64,000 nucleotides of DNA from NCBI RefSeq assembly GCF_005886145.1, contig NZ_CP040504.1:1302001-1366000 (forward strand), written 5' to 3'. The notes beneath the pieces were generated by a model. That model worked only from the letters and a program-made list of their open reading frames with translations, had not been told where the DNA came from and made no database searches. The position numbers were made by a program, and so were the translations under genes. This stretch comes from Neisseria sp. oral taxon 014 str. F0314. Its GTDB lineage: Bacteria; Pseudomonadota; Gammaproteobacteria; Burkholderiales; Neisseriaceae. The number at the start of each line of letters is the position of its first letter. Position 1 is the stretch's first letter. Below are positions 1 to 9,212 of this stretch, piece after piece.

Positions 1-45
1 CAGGTCGCGCGGGGTAATGATGACGGGATTGTTTTGGTTGTTCAT
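1..45 (-). CDS. Partial CDS, possible zinc-finger CHCC protein (N-terminus only)
   Basis: Only the first 15 codons are in the window, starting MNNQNNPVIITPRDL, behind a good ribosome site (AAGGA). It follows ilvE on the same strand. In beta-proteobacteria ilvE is often followed by a small CHCC zinc-finger protein whose N-terminus resembles this one, so that is my inference. No cysteine is visible in the part present, and the call rests on context. Confidence 0.45.
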   Translation of the reverse strand, partial: MNNQNNPVIITPRDL

Positions 46-143
46 GGCACGTTCCTTTGCAACGGATTAACTGTTTTGCTTATTTTAAGGGATAAGCCGC
101 ATACTGTGTATCCTTTCGGGATGTACGGACGGAATATGGAATA

Positions 144-205
144 AGGCCGTCTGAAACGGCATTCCGACAGCGGTTATCCGCTGTGAAGCCCGTTTCAGAC
201 GGCCT
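144..205 (-). terminator. Inverted uptake-sequence pair behind ilvE
   Basis: AGGCCGTCTGAA at 144-155 and its reverse complement at 194-205, both extended by ACGG/CCGT, form a hairpin between ilvE and the next gene. Neisseria commonly uses such inverted pairs as terminators. Confidence 0.7.
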
Positions 206-231
206 GTTTGCCTAACAATTCCGGCGCGTAT

Positions 232-1161
232 TTATTTGACGTAAGTCAGCCAGTCGCGGTATTTGGGATTTTTGCCCTGTACGATGTCGAAGTAACGCTG
301 CTGAATCTCGGCGGTAATCGGGCCGCGCTCGCCGATGCCGATTTGGCGGCCGTCGATTTCGCGAATCGGCGTAACTTCGGCGGCAGTGCCGGTGAAGAAT
401 ACCTCGTCGGCTACATACAGCTCATCGCGCGTCAGGCGTTTTTCAACGACTTTCAAACCCATTTCCGAAGCAATGGCAATCACGCTCCTGCGGGTAATGC
501 CGTCCAGCGCCACATCCAAGGCGGGGGTGTACAACACGCCGTCGCGCACGGTAAAGATGTTTTCGCCCGAACCTTCGGCCACATAGCCTTGGGCGTCCAG
601 CAGGATGGCTTCGTCGTAGCCGTCGCGGGTGGCTTCGGTATTGGCCATGATGGAATTCATGTAGTTGCCGTTGGCTTTGGCTTTAATCATGGTTACGTTG
701 GGGTGGTGGCGGGTAAACGAGCTGACGCGCACGCGGATGCCTTTGCGCATACCCTCTTCTCCCAGATACGCGCCCCATGCCCACGCGGCAAGGATGACTT
801 GGACGTCGTCCTGTTTCGGCGCAACGCCCAGCTTGCCGGAACCGTAATAAGCCATCGGACGGAAATAGCAGGAAGCCAGATTATTGGCTTTAACGACATC
901 AATATGCGCCCGATTAATCTGTTCTTCAGTAAACGGCAGCTGCATACCGACGATTTTCGCCGAGTTAAACAAGCGTTTGGTGTGGTCTTGCAGGCGGAAA
1001 ATTGCCGAGCCGTCCGGAGTTTCATAGGCGCGCACACCTTCGAAGACGCCCATGCCGTAGTGCAGGGTGTGGGTCAGAACATGCGTGGTCGCACTGCGCC
1101 ACTCGACCAGCTCGCCGTTGAACCAGATTTTGCCGTCGCGGTCGTCCATTGATAATGCCAT
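232..1161 (-). CDS. ilvE: Branched-chain-amino-acid aminotransferase
   Basis: A 309-residue fold-type IV PLP aminotransferase of the E. coli IlvE type. It performs the last transamination in leucine, isoleucine and valine synthesis, with 2-oxoglutarate/glutamate as the other pair. The N-terminal segment HYGMGVFEGVRAY, the PLP lysine near residue 162 (IKAKANGNY), the EGSGENIF segment and the FFTGTAAEVTPI cofactor-phosphate loop are all intact. Length is normal for the family. ATG at 1161 gives MALSMDDRDG; an internal Met at codon 5 is a possible alternative. It lies downstream of amiC on the same strand but is separated by 267 bases, so it probably has its own promoter. Cytoplasmic. Confidence 0.95.
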   Translation of the reverse strand: MALSMDDRDGKIWFNGELVEWRSATTHVLTHTLHYGMGVFEGVRAYETPDGSAIFRLQDHTKRLFNSAKIVGMQLPFTEEQINRAHIDVVKANNLASCYFRPMAYYGSGKLGVAPKQDDVQVILAAWAWGAYLGEEGMRKGIRVRVSSFTRHHPNVTMIKAKANGNYMNSIMANTEATRDGYDEAILLDAQGYVAEGSGENIFTVRDGVLYTPALDVALDGITRRSVIAIASEMGLKVVEKRLTRDELYVADEVFFTGTAAEVTPIREIDGRQIGIGERGPITAEIQQRYFDIVQGKNPKYRDWLTYVK

Positions 1162-1383
1162 GATTGTTCTTTCTTTAAGAATGCGGTTGTGATGAAAATA
1201 TTTCTGCCGGAAACTGCGGCGTTGTGCGCGGCATTGATTAAGATGTGAAACAGCGGAAGGGGTAGCGGCTGCTTTTGTTTGACGGCAGAAAATAGGAATT
1301 AACGGCGGTCATTATACATTTTTTGTACGGGCTTGGGGCGGCGGGCCGGCTTTCTTGTCCGTATGCCCGCCCAATCGACGACA

Positions 1384-1414
1384 GAGGCCGTCTGAAACGT
1401 TTTCAGACGGCCTC
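1384..1414 (-). terminator. Uptake-sequence hairpin terminator behind amiC
   Basis: AGGCCGTCTGAA (1385-1396) and its reverse complement (1402-1413) form a tight stem with a five-base loop, 15 bases after the amiC stop. Confidence 0.75.
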
Positions 1415-1428
1415 TCGGTAAAACCCCT

Positions 1429-2685
1429 TTACCGGCGCAAAGCTGCGGTGTTCAGATAACGCTGAATGCCCGTGGTAATCGCCTGCGCGCATTGCTGGCG
1501 GAACGACGCGCTGGCCAGCAGCCGCTCTTCGTCGGGGTTGGACAAGAATGCGGTTTCGACCAGAATAGACGGAATGTCGGGTGCTTTCAATACGGCGAAA
1601 TTGGCTTCGTCCACACGCCCTTTGTGTAGCTTGTTGAGCTGCCCCAACTGGCTTAACACCGATTGGCCGAGCCTGCGGCTGTCTTTCATGGTGGCGGTCT
1701 GCGTCATATCGAGAATGGCATTGTCTACATGACGGTTGCCGCTGCTCTGCACGCCGCCGACGGCATCGGCGTTGTTCTGCGTCTGGGCGAGGAATTTCGC
1801 CGCGGCACTCGACGCACCGCGCGGATTCAGGATATAGACCCCCGTGCCGCGCGCGGTCGGATTGGTGAACGAATCGGCGTGGATGGAAACGAACACGTCC
1901 GCCCTGCGCGCCCTTGCCTTGGCAACCCGCACATTGAGCGGGATAAACACGTCTTCGTTGCGCGTCATATAAACCGTGTAACCCAGCGATTCGAGGCGCC
2001 TTTTGGCTTCACGCGCAATCGACAACACCACATGTTTTTCGCGCAAACCGCCCGCACTGATTGCACCGGGATCTTCGCCGCCGTGGCCGGGGTCCAGCAT
2101 CACAATCGGACGGCGGCCGCCGCGGCGGGGCGCCGTTTCTGACGGGACGTAAGGTTCCTGTTCCGGCTGTTGCGACGGACGTGGAGTTTGCGGCGGAGGC
2201 ACGTTGCCGTTGAGCAGCGCCATCATCGGGTCGTCCGAATTGGCGGTATGCTGAGGGTAAAGGTCGATAACCAGACGATATTTGAACCCGCCGACGGGCG
2301 TCAGGGTGAACACCTGCGCATTCACGCTCTGCTTGAGATCGATGACCACGCGCACGGTGGTCGGCGTGTTTTGTCCGGCACGCACGCTGCGGATATAGGG
2401 GTCGGAGGGTTGGACTTTGCTCGAAATGCCTTGCAACACGCTGTTGATGCTGGCGCCGCCGATGTCCACCACCAAACGGCTGGGATTGTCCAGCGTGAAA
2501 TGCTGGTAACTCAGGGCGCGGGTCGCTTCGATGGTGATACGGGTATAGGCCTGCGCCGGCCAGATACGCACAGCGGCAAATTGCGGCGGCGGAGATGCTT
2601 TGGCGAGAGCGGCGGAAATCGGGGTCAGGACAAATAGGAAACCGGCCGCTTGGCGGACGATTTGTCTTCGGGTCAGTTTAACCAT
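1429..2685 (-). CDS. amiC: N-acetylmuramoyl-L-alanine amidase, Tat-exported
   Basis: A periplasmic amidase that cleaves the lactyl-amide bond between MurNAc and L-Ala during daughter-cell separation. I start it at the ATG at 2685 (MVKLTRRQIVRQAAG); the longer open frame reads back through tsaE and is not credible. The N-terminus has a twin-arginine motif (TRRQIV) followed by a hydrophobic stretch ending in ALA, matching Tat export of E. coli AmiA and AmiC. An AMIN domain (about residues 35-145) and a proline-rich linker precede the Amidase_3 domain, with its zinc/catalytic motifs MLDPGHGGEDPG, a central SIHAD and C-terminal ILVETAFLSN. The start overlaps the end of tsaE by 13 bases, so the two are probably co-translated. 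Confidence 0.93.
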   Translation of the reverse strand: MVKLTRRQIVRQAAGFLFVLTPISAALAKASPPPQFAAVRIWPAQAYTRITIEATRALSYQHFTLDNPSRLVVDIGGASINSVLQGISSKVQPSDPYIRSVRAGQNTPTTVRVVIDLKQSVNAQVFTLTPVGGFKYRLVIDLYPQHTANSDDPMMALLNGNVPPPQTPRPSQQPEQEPYVPSETAPRRGGRRPIVMLDPGHGGEDPGAISAGGLREKHVVLSIAREAKRRLESLGYTVYMTRNEDVFIPLNVRVAKARARRADVFVSIHADSFTNPTARGTGVYILNPRGASSAAAKFLAQTQNNADAVGGVQSSGNRHVDNAILDMTQTATMKDSRRLGQSVLSQLGQLNKLHKGRVDEANFAVLKAPDIPSILVETAFLSNPDEERLLASASFRQQCAQAITTGIQRYLNTAALRR

Positions 2686-3143
2686 GCTTCTAAACTTTTT
2701 CGGCCGTTGGCAGTATGGGCGGTCAGCGTACAGGCTCTGCCGCCGTCGGTGTGGTTGAGTGAAACGGTAATATCCGCCGGCGGGGTAAATCCGCCGCCCT
2801 GCTGCGGCCATTCGATTAAACAGACGCAGTCGGAAGCGAACAACTCGTCCAAACCCGCATCTTCCCATTCTTCGGGCGAAGCGAAACGGTACAAATCGAA
2901 ATGATGCAGTGCGAATTGCGGCAGAATATAGGATTCGACTATAGTATAAGTCGGGCTTTTGACTGCGCCCGCATACCCCAAGCCGCGTAACAGGCCGCGG
3001 GTAAACGTCGTTTTGCCCGCCCCCAGGCTGCCTTGCAGATAAACCGTCAATGGTGCCGCCAGCGTTCCCGCCCAGTCCGCCCCCAGTTGCAGGGTGGCTT
3101 CTTCGTCGGGCAGAAAACGGGAAACGGGTGCACCAAAATCCAT
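2673..3143 (-). CDS. tsaE: tRNA threonylcarbamoyladenosine biosynthesis ATPase TsaE
   Basis: A 156-residue P-loop ATPase that works with TsaB, TsaC and TsaD to make t6A37 on ANN-decoding tRNAs. The Walker A motif is GSLGAGKTT, followed by the family signature KSPTYTIVESY and a C-terminal LIEWPQQ. Normal length. It is the first gene of a two-gene unit with amiC, an arrangement also common in other proteobacteria, and diverges from murI. Cytoplasmic. Confidence 0.93.
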   Translation of the reverse strand: MDFGAPVSRFLPDEEATLQLGADWAGTLAAPLTVYLQGSLGAGKTTFTRGLLRGLGYAGAVKSPTYTIVESYILPQFALHHFDLYRFASPEEWEDAGLDELFASDCVCLIEWPQQGGGFTPPADITVSLNHTDGGRACTLTAHTANGRKSLEAWLN

Positions 3144-3243
3144 GAAACCGGCCTTGTCGGAATTATAAAGTGGTAATTATGCTGGATTGACGCGTGTTTG
3201 CAAACCTTCAAAAAGATAAATTTAGATTAAGACCGCGCGCAAG

Positions 3244-3351
3244 AGGCCGTCTGAAAACGGAAAACGCATGCGTATGCAAAATCCTGCCGCATTCCATTTT
3301 CAGACGGCCTGAAGAACCGCCGGCCCGATACGGATGAAAAGGCCGTCTGAA
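3244..3351. repeat. Three uptake sequences between tsaE and murI
   Basis: AGGCCGTCTGAA occurs at 3244-3255 and 3340-3351, and its reverse complement at 3299-3310. The first two form an inverted pair with a 43-base spacer. They sit in the 249-base divergent promoter region, so a terminator role is less obvious here. Confidence 0.8.
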
Positions 3352-3392
3352 AACGTGTACAATACCCCCGAACCCATCACACCACATACAAT

Positions 3393-4202
3393 ATGAGCAC
3401 CAGCAAACAGCGCCCCATCGGGGTATTTGATTCCGGCGTCGGCGGGCTGACCAACGTCCGCGCACTGATGGAACGCCTGCCGATGGAAAACATCGTTTAT
3501 TTCGGCGATACCGCCCGCGTTCCTTACGGCACCAAATCCCGCGCCACCATCGAAACCTTCGCTTTGCAAATCGTCGACTTCCTGCTGGAACAGGACGTCA
3601 AGGCGCTTATCATCGCCTGCAACACCATCGCCGCAGTCGCAGGCCAGAAAATCCGCCAAAAGGCAGGCAATATGCCCGTGCTCGACGTTATTTCGGCGGG
3701 AGCCGAAGCCGCACTGTCCACCACGCGCAATAACCGAATCGGCATCATCGCCACCAACACCACCGTCAACAGCAACGCTTACGCCCGCGCCATCCACAGC
3801 CGCAACCCCGACACATTGGTACGCACCCAAGCCGCCGCCCTGCTCGTCCCGCTGGTAGAAGAAGGCTGGCTCGACCACGAAGTAACCCGCCTGACCGCCC
3901 GTGAATACCTGAAACCGCTACTGGTGGACAACATCGACACCTTGGTGCTCGGCTGTACCCACTTCCCGCTGCTCAAACCGCTCATCCGTCAGGAAGCCCC
4001 CGACGTAACATTGGTCGATTCCGCCATCACTACCGCCGAGGCCGCCGCCAAAGCACTGGCCCAAGCCGGACTGCTCAATACGGACAATCCCGAACCGGAT
4101 TACCGTTTCTACGTCAGCGACATCCCGCTGCGCTTCCGCACCATCGGCGAGCGTTTCTTAGGCCGCAGTATGGAGCAGATTGAAATGGTAACGCTGGGCT
4201 GA
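3393..4202 (+). CDS. murI: Glutamate racemase
   Basis: A 269-residue cofactor-independent racemase that makes D-glutamate for the peptidoglycan stem. The family motifs are intact: FDSGVGG near residue 13, the first catalytic cysteine C76 in ACNTIAA, and the second, C188, in LGCTHFPLL. It stands alone between divergent tsaE and convergent dnaK, with hairpins behind it. No strong Shine-Dalgarno sequence is visible before the ATG at 3393, but the protein start matches the family. Confidence 0.95.
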   Translation: MSTSKQRPIGVFDSGVGGLTNVRALMERLPMENIVYFGDTARVPYGTKSRATIETFALQIVDFLLEQDVKALIIACNTIAAVAGQKIRQKAGNMPVLDVISAGAEAALSTTRNNRIGIIATNTTVNSNAYARAIHSRNPDTLVRTQAAALLVPLVEEGWLDHEVTRLTAREYLKPLLVDNIDTLVLGCTHFPLLKPLIRQEAPDVTLVDSAITTAEAAAKALAQAGLLNTDNPEPDYRFYVSDIPLRFRTIGERFLGRSMEQIEMVTLG

Positions 4203-4217
4203 TGCTTTTCAGATACA

Positions 4218-4249
4218 GAGGCCGTATGAAAGGTTTTTCAGACGGCCTC
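4218..4249 (+). terminator. Hairpin with one degenerate uptake sequence behind murI
   Basis: GAGGCCGTATGAAA pairs with TTTCAGACGGCCTC. The left copy has A in place of C, so it is probably no longer a good uptake site, but the stem is kept apart from one mismatch. Confidence 0.65.
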
Positions 4250-4307
4250 TTGTTCATTGTAAAGAATTTTTCCGTGCGACAGCCGGCATACGCCTTCAAA
4301 TAGCCGT

Positions 4308-4341
4308 AAAAAAGCGCGAACTCTGCGGTTCGCGCTTTTTT
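4308..4341 (-). terminator. Intrinsic terminator of dnaK
   Basis: A 13-base perfect stem (4308-4320 with 4329-4341, GC-rich core GCGCGAA/TTCGCGC) flanked by A and T runs, so it can act in both directions. An uptake sequence follows directly. Confidence 0.8.
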
Positions 4342-4354
4342 CAGACGGCCTCAA

Positions 4355-6286
4355 TTATTTCTTGTCGTCTTTTACTTCTTCAAAGTCGGCATCTACGACA
4401 TCATCGTCTTTCTTGGCGGAAGACGGTTCGGCTTGTGCGCTTTCGCCTGCTTGGGCTTCGGCTTGAGCTTGCGCGTAAACCATTTCGCCCAGTTTTTGGC
4501 TGGCTGCGCCCAGTGCTTCGGCTTTGTCGTCGATGGCGGCTTTGTCGTCGCCTTTCACGGCTTCTTCGGCTTCTTTCAACGCGGCTTCGATTTTTTCTTT
4601 CTCGGCTGCGTCGAGTTTGTCGCCGTAGTCGGCCAAAGATTTTTTCACGGAGTGAATCAGGGCTTCGGCCTGGTTACGGGAAGCGACTAATTCAGTCAGT
4701 TTTTTATCTTCCTCAGCATTGGCTTCGGCATCTTTCACCATGCGTTCGATTTCTTCTTCACTCAAACCTGAAGAACCTTGGATGGTGATGTTAGCGGCTT
4801 TGCCGGTGCCTTTGTCTTTGGCGGAAACGTGCAGGATGCCGTTGGCGTCAATGTCGAAGGTGACTTCGATTTGCGGCATGCCGCGTGGTGCGGGTGCGAT
4901 GTCGCCCAAGTTGAACTGACCCAAAGATTTGTTGGCGGAAGCACGTTCGCGTTCGCCTTGCAGCACATGGATGGTTACTGCGCTTTGGTTGTCTTCGGCG
5001 GTAGAAAACACTTGCGACGCTTTGGTCGGGATGGTGGTGTTCTTCTGAATCAGCTTGGTCATCACGCCGCCCATGGTTTCGATACCCAAAGACAGGGGCG
5101 TTACGTCCAGCAGCAATACGTCGCTGCGGCCGCCGCTCAATACTTCGCCTTGAATCGCTGCGCCTACGGCAACGGCTTCGTCAGGGTTCACGTCTTTGCG
5201 CGGTTCTTTGCCGAAGAAGTCTCTAACGGCTTCTTGTACTTTCGGCATACGGCTTTGACCGCCGACCAAGATCACGTCGTCGATGTCGCTGGTGCTCAAG
5301 CCGGCATCTTTCAATGCAATTTTGCAAGGTTCGATAGAGCGGGCAATCAGGTCTTCAACCAGGCTTTCGAATTTGGCGCGGGTGATTTTCATTGCCAAGT
5401 GTTTCGGACCGGTTGCGTCCATGGTGATGTACGGCAGGTTAATTTCGGTTTGCTGGCCGCTGGACAATTCGATTTTGGCTTTTTCGGCAGCTTCTTTCAG
5501 GCGTTGCAATGCCATCACGTCTTGTTTCAAATCAATGCCTTGTTCTTTTTTGAACTCGGCGATGATGTGGTCGATAAGGCGTTGGTCGAAGTCTTCGCCG
5601 CCCAAGAAAGTGTCGCCGTTGGTTGCCAATACTTCGAATTGTTTGTCGCCGTCGAGGTTGGCGATTTCGATGATGGAAATATCGAAGGTACCGCCGCCCA
5701 AGTCATATACGGCTACTTTGCGGTCTTTGTTGTCGCCTTTGTCCATACCGAATGCCAAAGCGGCTGCGGTCGGCTCGTTGATGATGCGTTTTACGTCCAA
5801 ACCGGCGATGCGGCCTGCGTCTTTGGTGGCTTGGCGTTGGCTGTCGTTGAAGTAGGCCGGAACGGTAATCACGGCTTCGGTTACTTTTTCGCCCAAGTAA
5901 GCTTCGGCAGCTTCTTTCATTTTACGCAGGACTTCTGCGGAAATTTGAGGAGGAGACAGCTCTTTGCCTTGCGCTTTCACCCATGCGTCGCCGTTGTTGG
6001 CTTTGATGATTTCGAAAGGCATGGATTCGATGTCGCGTTGGACTTCTTTGTCTTCAAATTTGTGGCCGATTAAGCGTTTGGCCGCGTAAATGGTGTTTTT
6101 AGCGTTGGTTACGGCTTGGCGTTTGGCCGGTGCGCCGACGAGGATTTCGCCGCCGTCCAAATAAGCGATAACGGATGGTGTGGTGCGAGCGCCTTCTGCG
6201 TTTTCGATGACTTTGGTTTGACCGTTTTCAGAGATGGCCAAACAAGAGTTGGTTGTACCTAAGTCGATACCGATTACTTTTGCCAT
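4355..6286 (-). CDS. dnaK: Chaperone DnaK (Hsp70)
   Basis: A 643-residue Hsp70. It binds exposed hydrophobic segments of client proteins in an ATP-driven cycle with DnaJ and GrpE. The N-terminal ATPase starts [10 protein letters not shown], with later DLGGGTFD and VGGQSRMP motifs. The substrate-binding domain follows the linker [14 protein letters not shown], and the acidic tail ends EEVKDDKK. Full length. It is downstream of grpE but separated by 297 bases, and has its own heat-shock-like promoter. dnaJ is not in the window. Confidence 0.98.
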   Translation of the reverse strand: MAKVIGIDLGTTNSCLAISENGQTKVIENAEGARTTPSVIAYLDGGEILVGAPAKRQAVTNAKNTIYAAKRLIGHKFEDKEVQRDIESMPFEIIKANNGDAWVKAQGKELSPPQISAEVLRKMKEAAEAYLGEKVTEAVITVPAYFNDSQRQATKDAGRIAGLDVKRIINEPTAAALAFGMDKGDNKDRKVAVYDLGGGTFDISIIEIANLDGDKQFEVLATNGDTFLGGEDFDQRLIDHIIAEFKKEQGIDLKQDVMALQRLKEAAEKAKIELSSGQQTEINLPYITMDATGPKHLAMKITRAKFESLVEDLIARSIEPCKIALKDAGLSTSDIDDVILVGGQSRMPKVQEAVRDFFGKEPRKDVNPDEAVAVGAAIQGEVLSGGRSDVLLLDVTPLSLGIETMGGVMTKLIQKNTTIPTKASQVFSTAEDNQSAVTIHVLQGERERASANKSLGQFNLGDIAPAPRGMPQIEVTFDIDANGILHVSAKDKGTGKAANITIQGSSGLSEEEIERMVKDAEANAEEDKKLTELVASRNQAEALIHSVKKSLADYGDKLDAAEKEKIEAALKEAEEAVKGDDKAAIDDKAEALGAASQKLGEMVYAQAQAEAQAGESAQAEPSSAKKDDDVVDADFEEVKDDKK

Positions 6287-6356
6287 ATTGATGTTGCTCC
6301 TAAAAAGATTTTTCTAAGTTAATAATCGTGTGGAACGTTTTGTTCCGTTGACCTGT

Positions 6357-6384
6357 AAATATGGTTGCCCGATATTTTTTCAAG
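6357..6384 (-). promoter_or_regulatory. Sigma-32-type heat-shock promoter of dnaK
   Basis: On the minus strand CTTGAA (6384-6379), a 12-base spacer and AACCATAT (6366-6359) match the RpoH consensus CTTGAAA-N11-16-CCCCATnT. It lies about 73-98 bases upstream of the dnaK ATG. The same layout with the same spacing occurs before grpE, which strengthens the call. Confidence 0.75.
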
Positions 6385-6583
6385 GGCTTTGTTGAAATTT
6401 TTTAAATATAAAATTCAATGGATTAAACTATTTATCCACAGGACGGTATTTTATTTTTCAGACGGCCTTGTCTTCATTTTCCAATTGGGCATCATCGGAA
6501 TGATTTTCCAAAAGCGGGATTGAGGCTTGAGGGACGGGTAGTCTGAAAATTTTATGCTTGATAAACTTCATCAAGCGGTGCCT

Positions 6584-7126
6584 TCAGGCTTCTTTTTTCG
6601 CCACGACAACCATCGCGGGGCGCAGTACGCGGTCGGACAGGGTGTAGCCTTTTTTCATGACGCTGACGATGGTGTTCGGCTCTTGCTCGCTGACGACCGT
6701 CTGCATTGCCTGATGTTGGTGCGGGTCGAGTTTGTCGCCGGGCTGCGGGTTGATTTCTTTGATGTGCGTGGTGTCGAACGCTTTTTGCAATTCGTTCAGC
6801 GTCATTTGCACACCCATTTTCAGCGCGTCGAAATTACCGCTTTGGTCGAGCAGCGCCATTTCGAGATAGTCTTTGACCGGCAGCATTTCGGCGGCGAATT
6901 TTTGTCCGGCAAACTTGTGCGTATCAGCGATTTCCTGCTGATGGCGGCGGCGCAGGTTTTGCTCGTTCGCCAAACCGCGCAGTTCGCTGTCTTTCAACTG
7001 TCCTTCCAACTCGGCGATACGCGCCTGCAATTCTTCGTAAGTCGGCGGTTCCTGAGGTTCCGGCTGCACCGTATCGGCTTCTGGGGTAACGGTTTCTTCT
7101 TCGACAGGTTGGTTTTGTTCGGTCAT
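6584..7126 (-). CDS. grpE: Nucleotide exchange factor GrpE
   Basis: A 180-residue GrpE that releases ADP from DnaK. The N-terminal third is charged and coiled-coil forming. The C-terminal beta domain carries the family signature in the segment VSEQEPNTIVSVMKKGYTL, followed by DRVLRPAMVVVAK. Normal length. Start chosen at ATG 7126 (MTEQNQPVEEETV) because of the upstream AAGGAC ribosome site. It is the gene before dnaK on the same strand and is likely in the same heat-shock regulon. Confidence 0.95.
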   Translation of the reverse strand: MTEQNQPVEEETVTPEADTVQPEPQEPPTYEELQARIAELEGQLKDSELRGLANEQNLRRRHQQEIADTHKFAGQKFAAEMLPVKDYLEMALLDQSGNFDALKMGVQMTLNELQKAFDTTHIKEINPQPGDKLDPHQHQAMQTVVSEQEPNTIVSVMKKGYTLSDRVLRPAMVVVAKKEA

Positions 7127-7169
7127 GATTCATGTCCTTAAAATTTGGCGATTTTCAATGCTGTCCCAT

Positions 7170-7195
7170 ATATGGCCGTCTGAAATTTTTTCAAG
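7170..7195 (-). promoter_or_regulatory. Sigma-32-type heat-shock promoter of grpE, with an uptake-like sequence in its spacer
   Basis: On the minus strand CTTGAA (7195-7190), 12 bases, then GGCCATAT (7177-7170) match the RpoH consensus. The spacer and -10 are largely made of an uptake-sequence variant, TGGCCGTCTGAA on the plus strand at 7173-7184. Spacing equals that of the dnaK promoter. Confidence 0.75.
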
Positions 7196-7300
7196 CGTGG
7201 TTAGAATTACCTGCTATAAATTTATGCGTTAATCTGCTTTGCCGTCATGTGGATAAACGGTAAGATACTGCCATTACTTAATTTTCAGACGGCCTCTAAC

Positions 7301-8119
7301 ATGAAAAAAGACCATCTCAATACGACAGATTTCGATTTGTGGCACACCATCCGCGAAGAAACCGAAACTGCCGCAGCCGCCGAACCGATGTTGGCGAGCT
7401 TTTTGCACCAAACCGTGTTGCGCCACGATTCGCTCGATTCCGTCCTCGCCTACCACCTCTCCAGCAAACTCGGCAGCCTGATTATGGACGTGCGCGCCCT
7501 GTTTGAAATCTACCAGCAGGCATTGGGCAGCGACGCGCGCATCAGCAACTGCGTCGAAGCCGACTTGAAAGCCATTTACGAACGCGATCCCGCCTGCGAC
7601 GAATATTCGCTGCCGCTTTTATATTTCAAAGGTTTCCACGCCATTCAGGCGCACCGCATCAACCACTGGCTCTATCAAAACGGCCGCAAAACGCTGGCGT
7701 ATTTCCTGCAAAACCGTATGTCGGAAGTGTTCGGCGTCGATATTCACCCTGCCGCCCGTTTCGGTCATGGGCTGATGCTCGACCACGCCACCGGTTTCGT
7801 CGCCGGCGAAACCGCCGTGTTGGGCAACAATATTTCCATCCTGCACGGAGTAACGCTCGGCGGCTCGGGCAAGGAATGCGGCGACCGCCATCCGAAAATC
7901 GGCGACGGCGTGATGATAGGCGCGAACGCTTCGATATTGGGCAACATCCGCATCGGTACCAACGCCAAAATCGGTGCGGGCAGCGTGGTCGTTGCCGACG
8001 TGCCGTCTTCGATTACCGTGGTCGGCGTTCCCGCCAAACCTGTCGGCAGGTCGGTTAAGGCACCGTCGGCGGATATGGATCAGAACATTGATTTGTCGGG
8101 AGTCGAATTCATCATTTGA
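7301..8119 (+). CDS. cysE: Serine O-acetyltransferase
   Basis: A 272-residue enzyme that makes O-acetyl-L-serine from serine and acetyl-CoA, the first committed step of cysteine synthesis. An N-terminal helical domain (to about residue 140) precedes the left-handed beta-helix of hexapeptide repeats (IHPAARFGHGLMLDHATG through IGAGSVVVADVP). The active-site DHATG and HGVTLGG motifs are present. I start it at ATG 7301 (MKKDHLNTTDF); an in-frame ATG at 7247 would add 18 residues with no family support. An uptake sequence lies just before the start (7284-7295). Confidence 0.93.
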   Translation: MKKDHLNTTDFDLWHTIREETETAAAAEPMLASFLHQTVLRHDSLDSVLAYHLSSKLGSLIMDVRALFEIYQQALGSDARISNCVEADLKAIYERDPACDEYSLPLLYFKGFHAIQAHRINHWLYQNGRKTLAYFLQNRMSEVFGVDIHPAARFGHGLMLDHATGFVAGETAVLGNNISILHGVTLGGSGKECGDRHPKIGDGVMIGANASILGNIRIGTNAKIGAGSVVVADVPSSITVVGVPAKPVGRSVKAPSADMDQNIDLSGVEFII

Positions 8120-8140
8120 ACTGTCCCGTCCGACAAATAA

Positions 8141-8195
8141 AAACCGAAAGGCCGCCTGAAAAATCATTTAAAGAATTTCAGACGGCCTTTCGGTT
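8141..8195. terminator. Bidirectional terminator between cysE and lpxL
   Basis: Arms AAACCGAAAGGCC... and ...GGCCTTTCGGTTT enclose an inverted uptake pair (8149-8160 and 8177-8188). The left copy is AGGCCGCCTGAA with one substitution. It serves the two convergent genes. Confidence 0.75.
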
Positions 8196-8207
8196 TGCCC
8201 TTTGCAC

Positions 8208-9086
8208 TCAGCGCTGCGGCGGCAGCGGCGCACCCGCGGGGTGTTTGTAGCGGTTGTACATAAACAGATACTGCGTCGGGAAACGGCGTATCCAGTATTC
8301 GGTATTTTCGTTGACAATCCGCGCATCGTGTTCCTTATCGCCGTTCAGTTCGCCGCGTAACGGTTCGATGTGCAACGCGAAACCCTGACCGTCAGGCAGA
8401 CGCTCGCCGCAGAAAAACAGGGCTTTCACGCCTTTGACTTGGGCGAGTTTGCCCGCCAGCGTCATCGTGTAGGCCGGTTTGCCGAAAAATTCCGTCCATA
8501 CGCCGTCTCCGCCTTCTTCCGGTGAAGGGACATGGTCCGGCAGGACAATAGTGGCCTCGCCGGCACGCAAGGCTTTAATCACCTGCTTTACTCCCTGCAT
8601 ATTGGTAGGTGCGGTTTTACCCTTGCCGCGCACGCGCCCCGCCTGCATCACTGCATCCATCGCTTTGAATTTGGGCGGTTTGTACATGGCGGTCAGCGGA
8701 AACGGAAGCTGCTGGCTGATGTAGCGTCCGGCAAGGTCGTAGCTGCCGATGTGCGGCGTGATAAACAGCAATCCCTCGCCCGCATCCAAGGCCGTCTGAA
8801 CATGCTCCCAGCCGTAAACTGCCTTAAACAGTGTCTCGATGCGTTCAGGCCGTCTGAAAAAGGCCACGGGAAGCTCCAACCCGCCTTTGGCTGTTTCCTG
8901 AAAGACGGCTTTGACGGTTCGGTCGTCGGCCGGAAGTTGCGCAGCGGTAAGGTTGTCGATAACGCGGCGGCGGTCCTCACTCATGATGCGGCAGGCAATG
9001 CCGCCCCAGAAACTGCCAAGGGCGTGGAGAAATTTCAGCGGCAACAGGGAAAAGAGTTTGAAAAGAATGATAATCAGGGTTTGCAT
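8208..9086 (-). CDS. lpxL: Lipid A biosynthesis late acyltransferase (LpxL/HtrB family)
   Basis: A 292-residue inner-membrane acyltransferase that adds a secondary acyl chain to lipid A. The N-terminus is a hydrophobic anchor (LIIILFKLFSLLPLKFLHAL). The catalytic HX4D motif is HIGSYD, and ALRAGEATIVLPDHVPSPEEGG and TEFFGKPAYT are further family blocks. Meningococcus has two such enzymes, and one lies close to metK; this position suggests that one (lpxL2/htrB). I infer paralogue identity only from context. It is convergent with cysE. Confidence 0.88.
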   Translation of the reverse strand: MQTLIIILFKLFSLLPLKFLHALGSFWGGIACRIMSEDRRRVIDNLTAAQLPADDRTVKAVFQETAKGGLELPVAFFRRPERIETLFKAVYGWEHVQTALDAGEGLLFITPHIGSYDLAGRYISQQLPFPLTAMYKPPKFKAMDAVMQAGRVRGKGKTAPTNMQGVKQVIKALRAGEATIVLPDHVPSPEEGGDGVWTEFFGKPAYTMTLAGKLAQVKGVKALFFCGERLPDGQGFALHIEPLRGELNGDKEHDARIVNENTEYWIRRFPTQYLFMYNRYKHPAGAPLPPQR

Positions 9087-9178
9087 GATATTGTCTTCGG
9101 GCGGGTTTCGGCTGATTGTAATGGAAAACGAAAACAGGCAAAAGCTCGGATGACAAGGCCGTCTGAAAATCCGTCCGG

Positions 9179-9207
9179 TTGCCGCCCGCCGCCGAATCTG
9201 CTACCAT
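9179..9207 (+). promoter_or_regulatory. Promoter of the putative RNA gene before metK
   Basis: TTGCCG (9179-9184), exactly 17 bases, then TACCAT (9202-9207), preceded by TGC as an extended -10. A start near 9213 would give an RNA ending in the intrinsic terminator at 9317-9340. Confidence 0.5.
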
Positions 9208-9212
9208 CCGCG

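Noticed and set aside
208..1152. Open frame of 314 codons on the plus strand over ilvE
   Set aside because: It is the antisense shadow of a well-supported gene; the low-complexity Ala/Val/Phe-rich translation resembles no family.
4778..6073. Open frame of 431 codons antisense to dnaK
   Set aside because: Known type of spurious frame opposite dnaK caused by codon bias; no ribosome site or family features.
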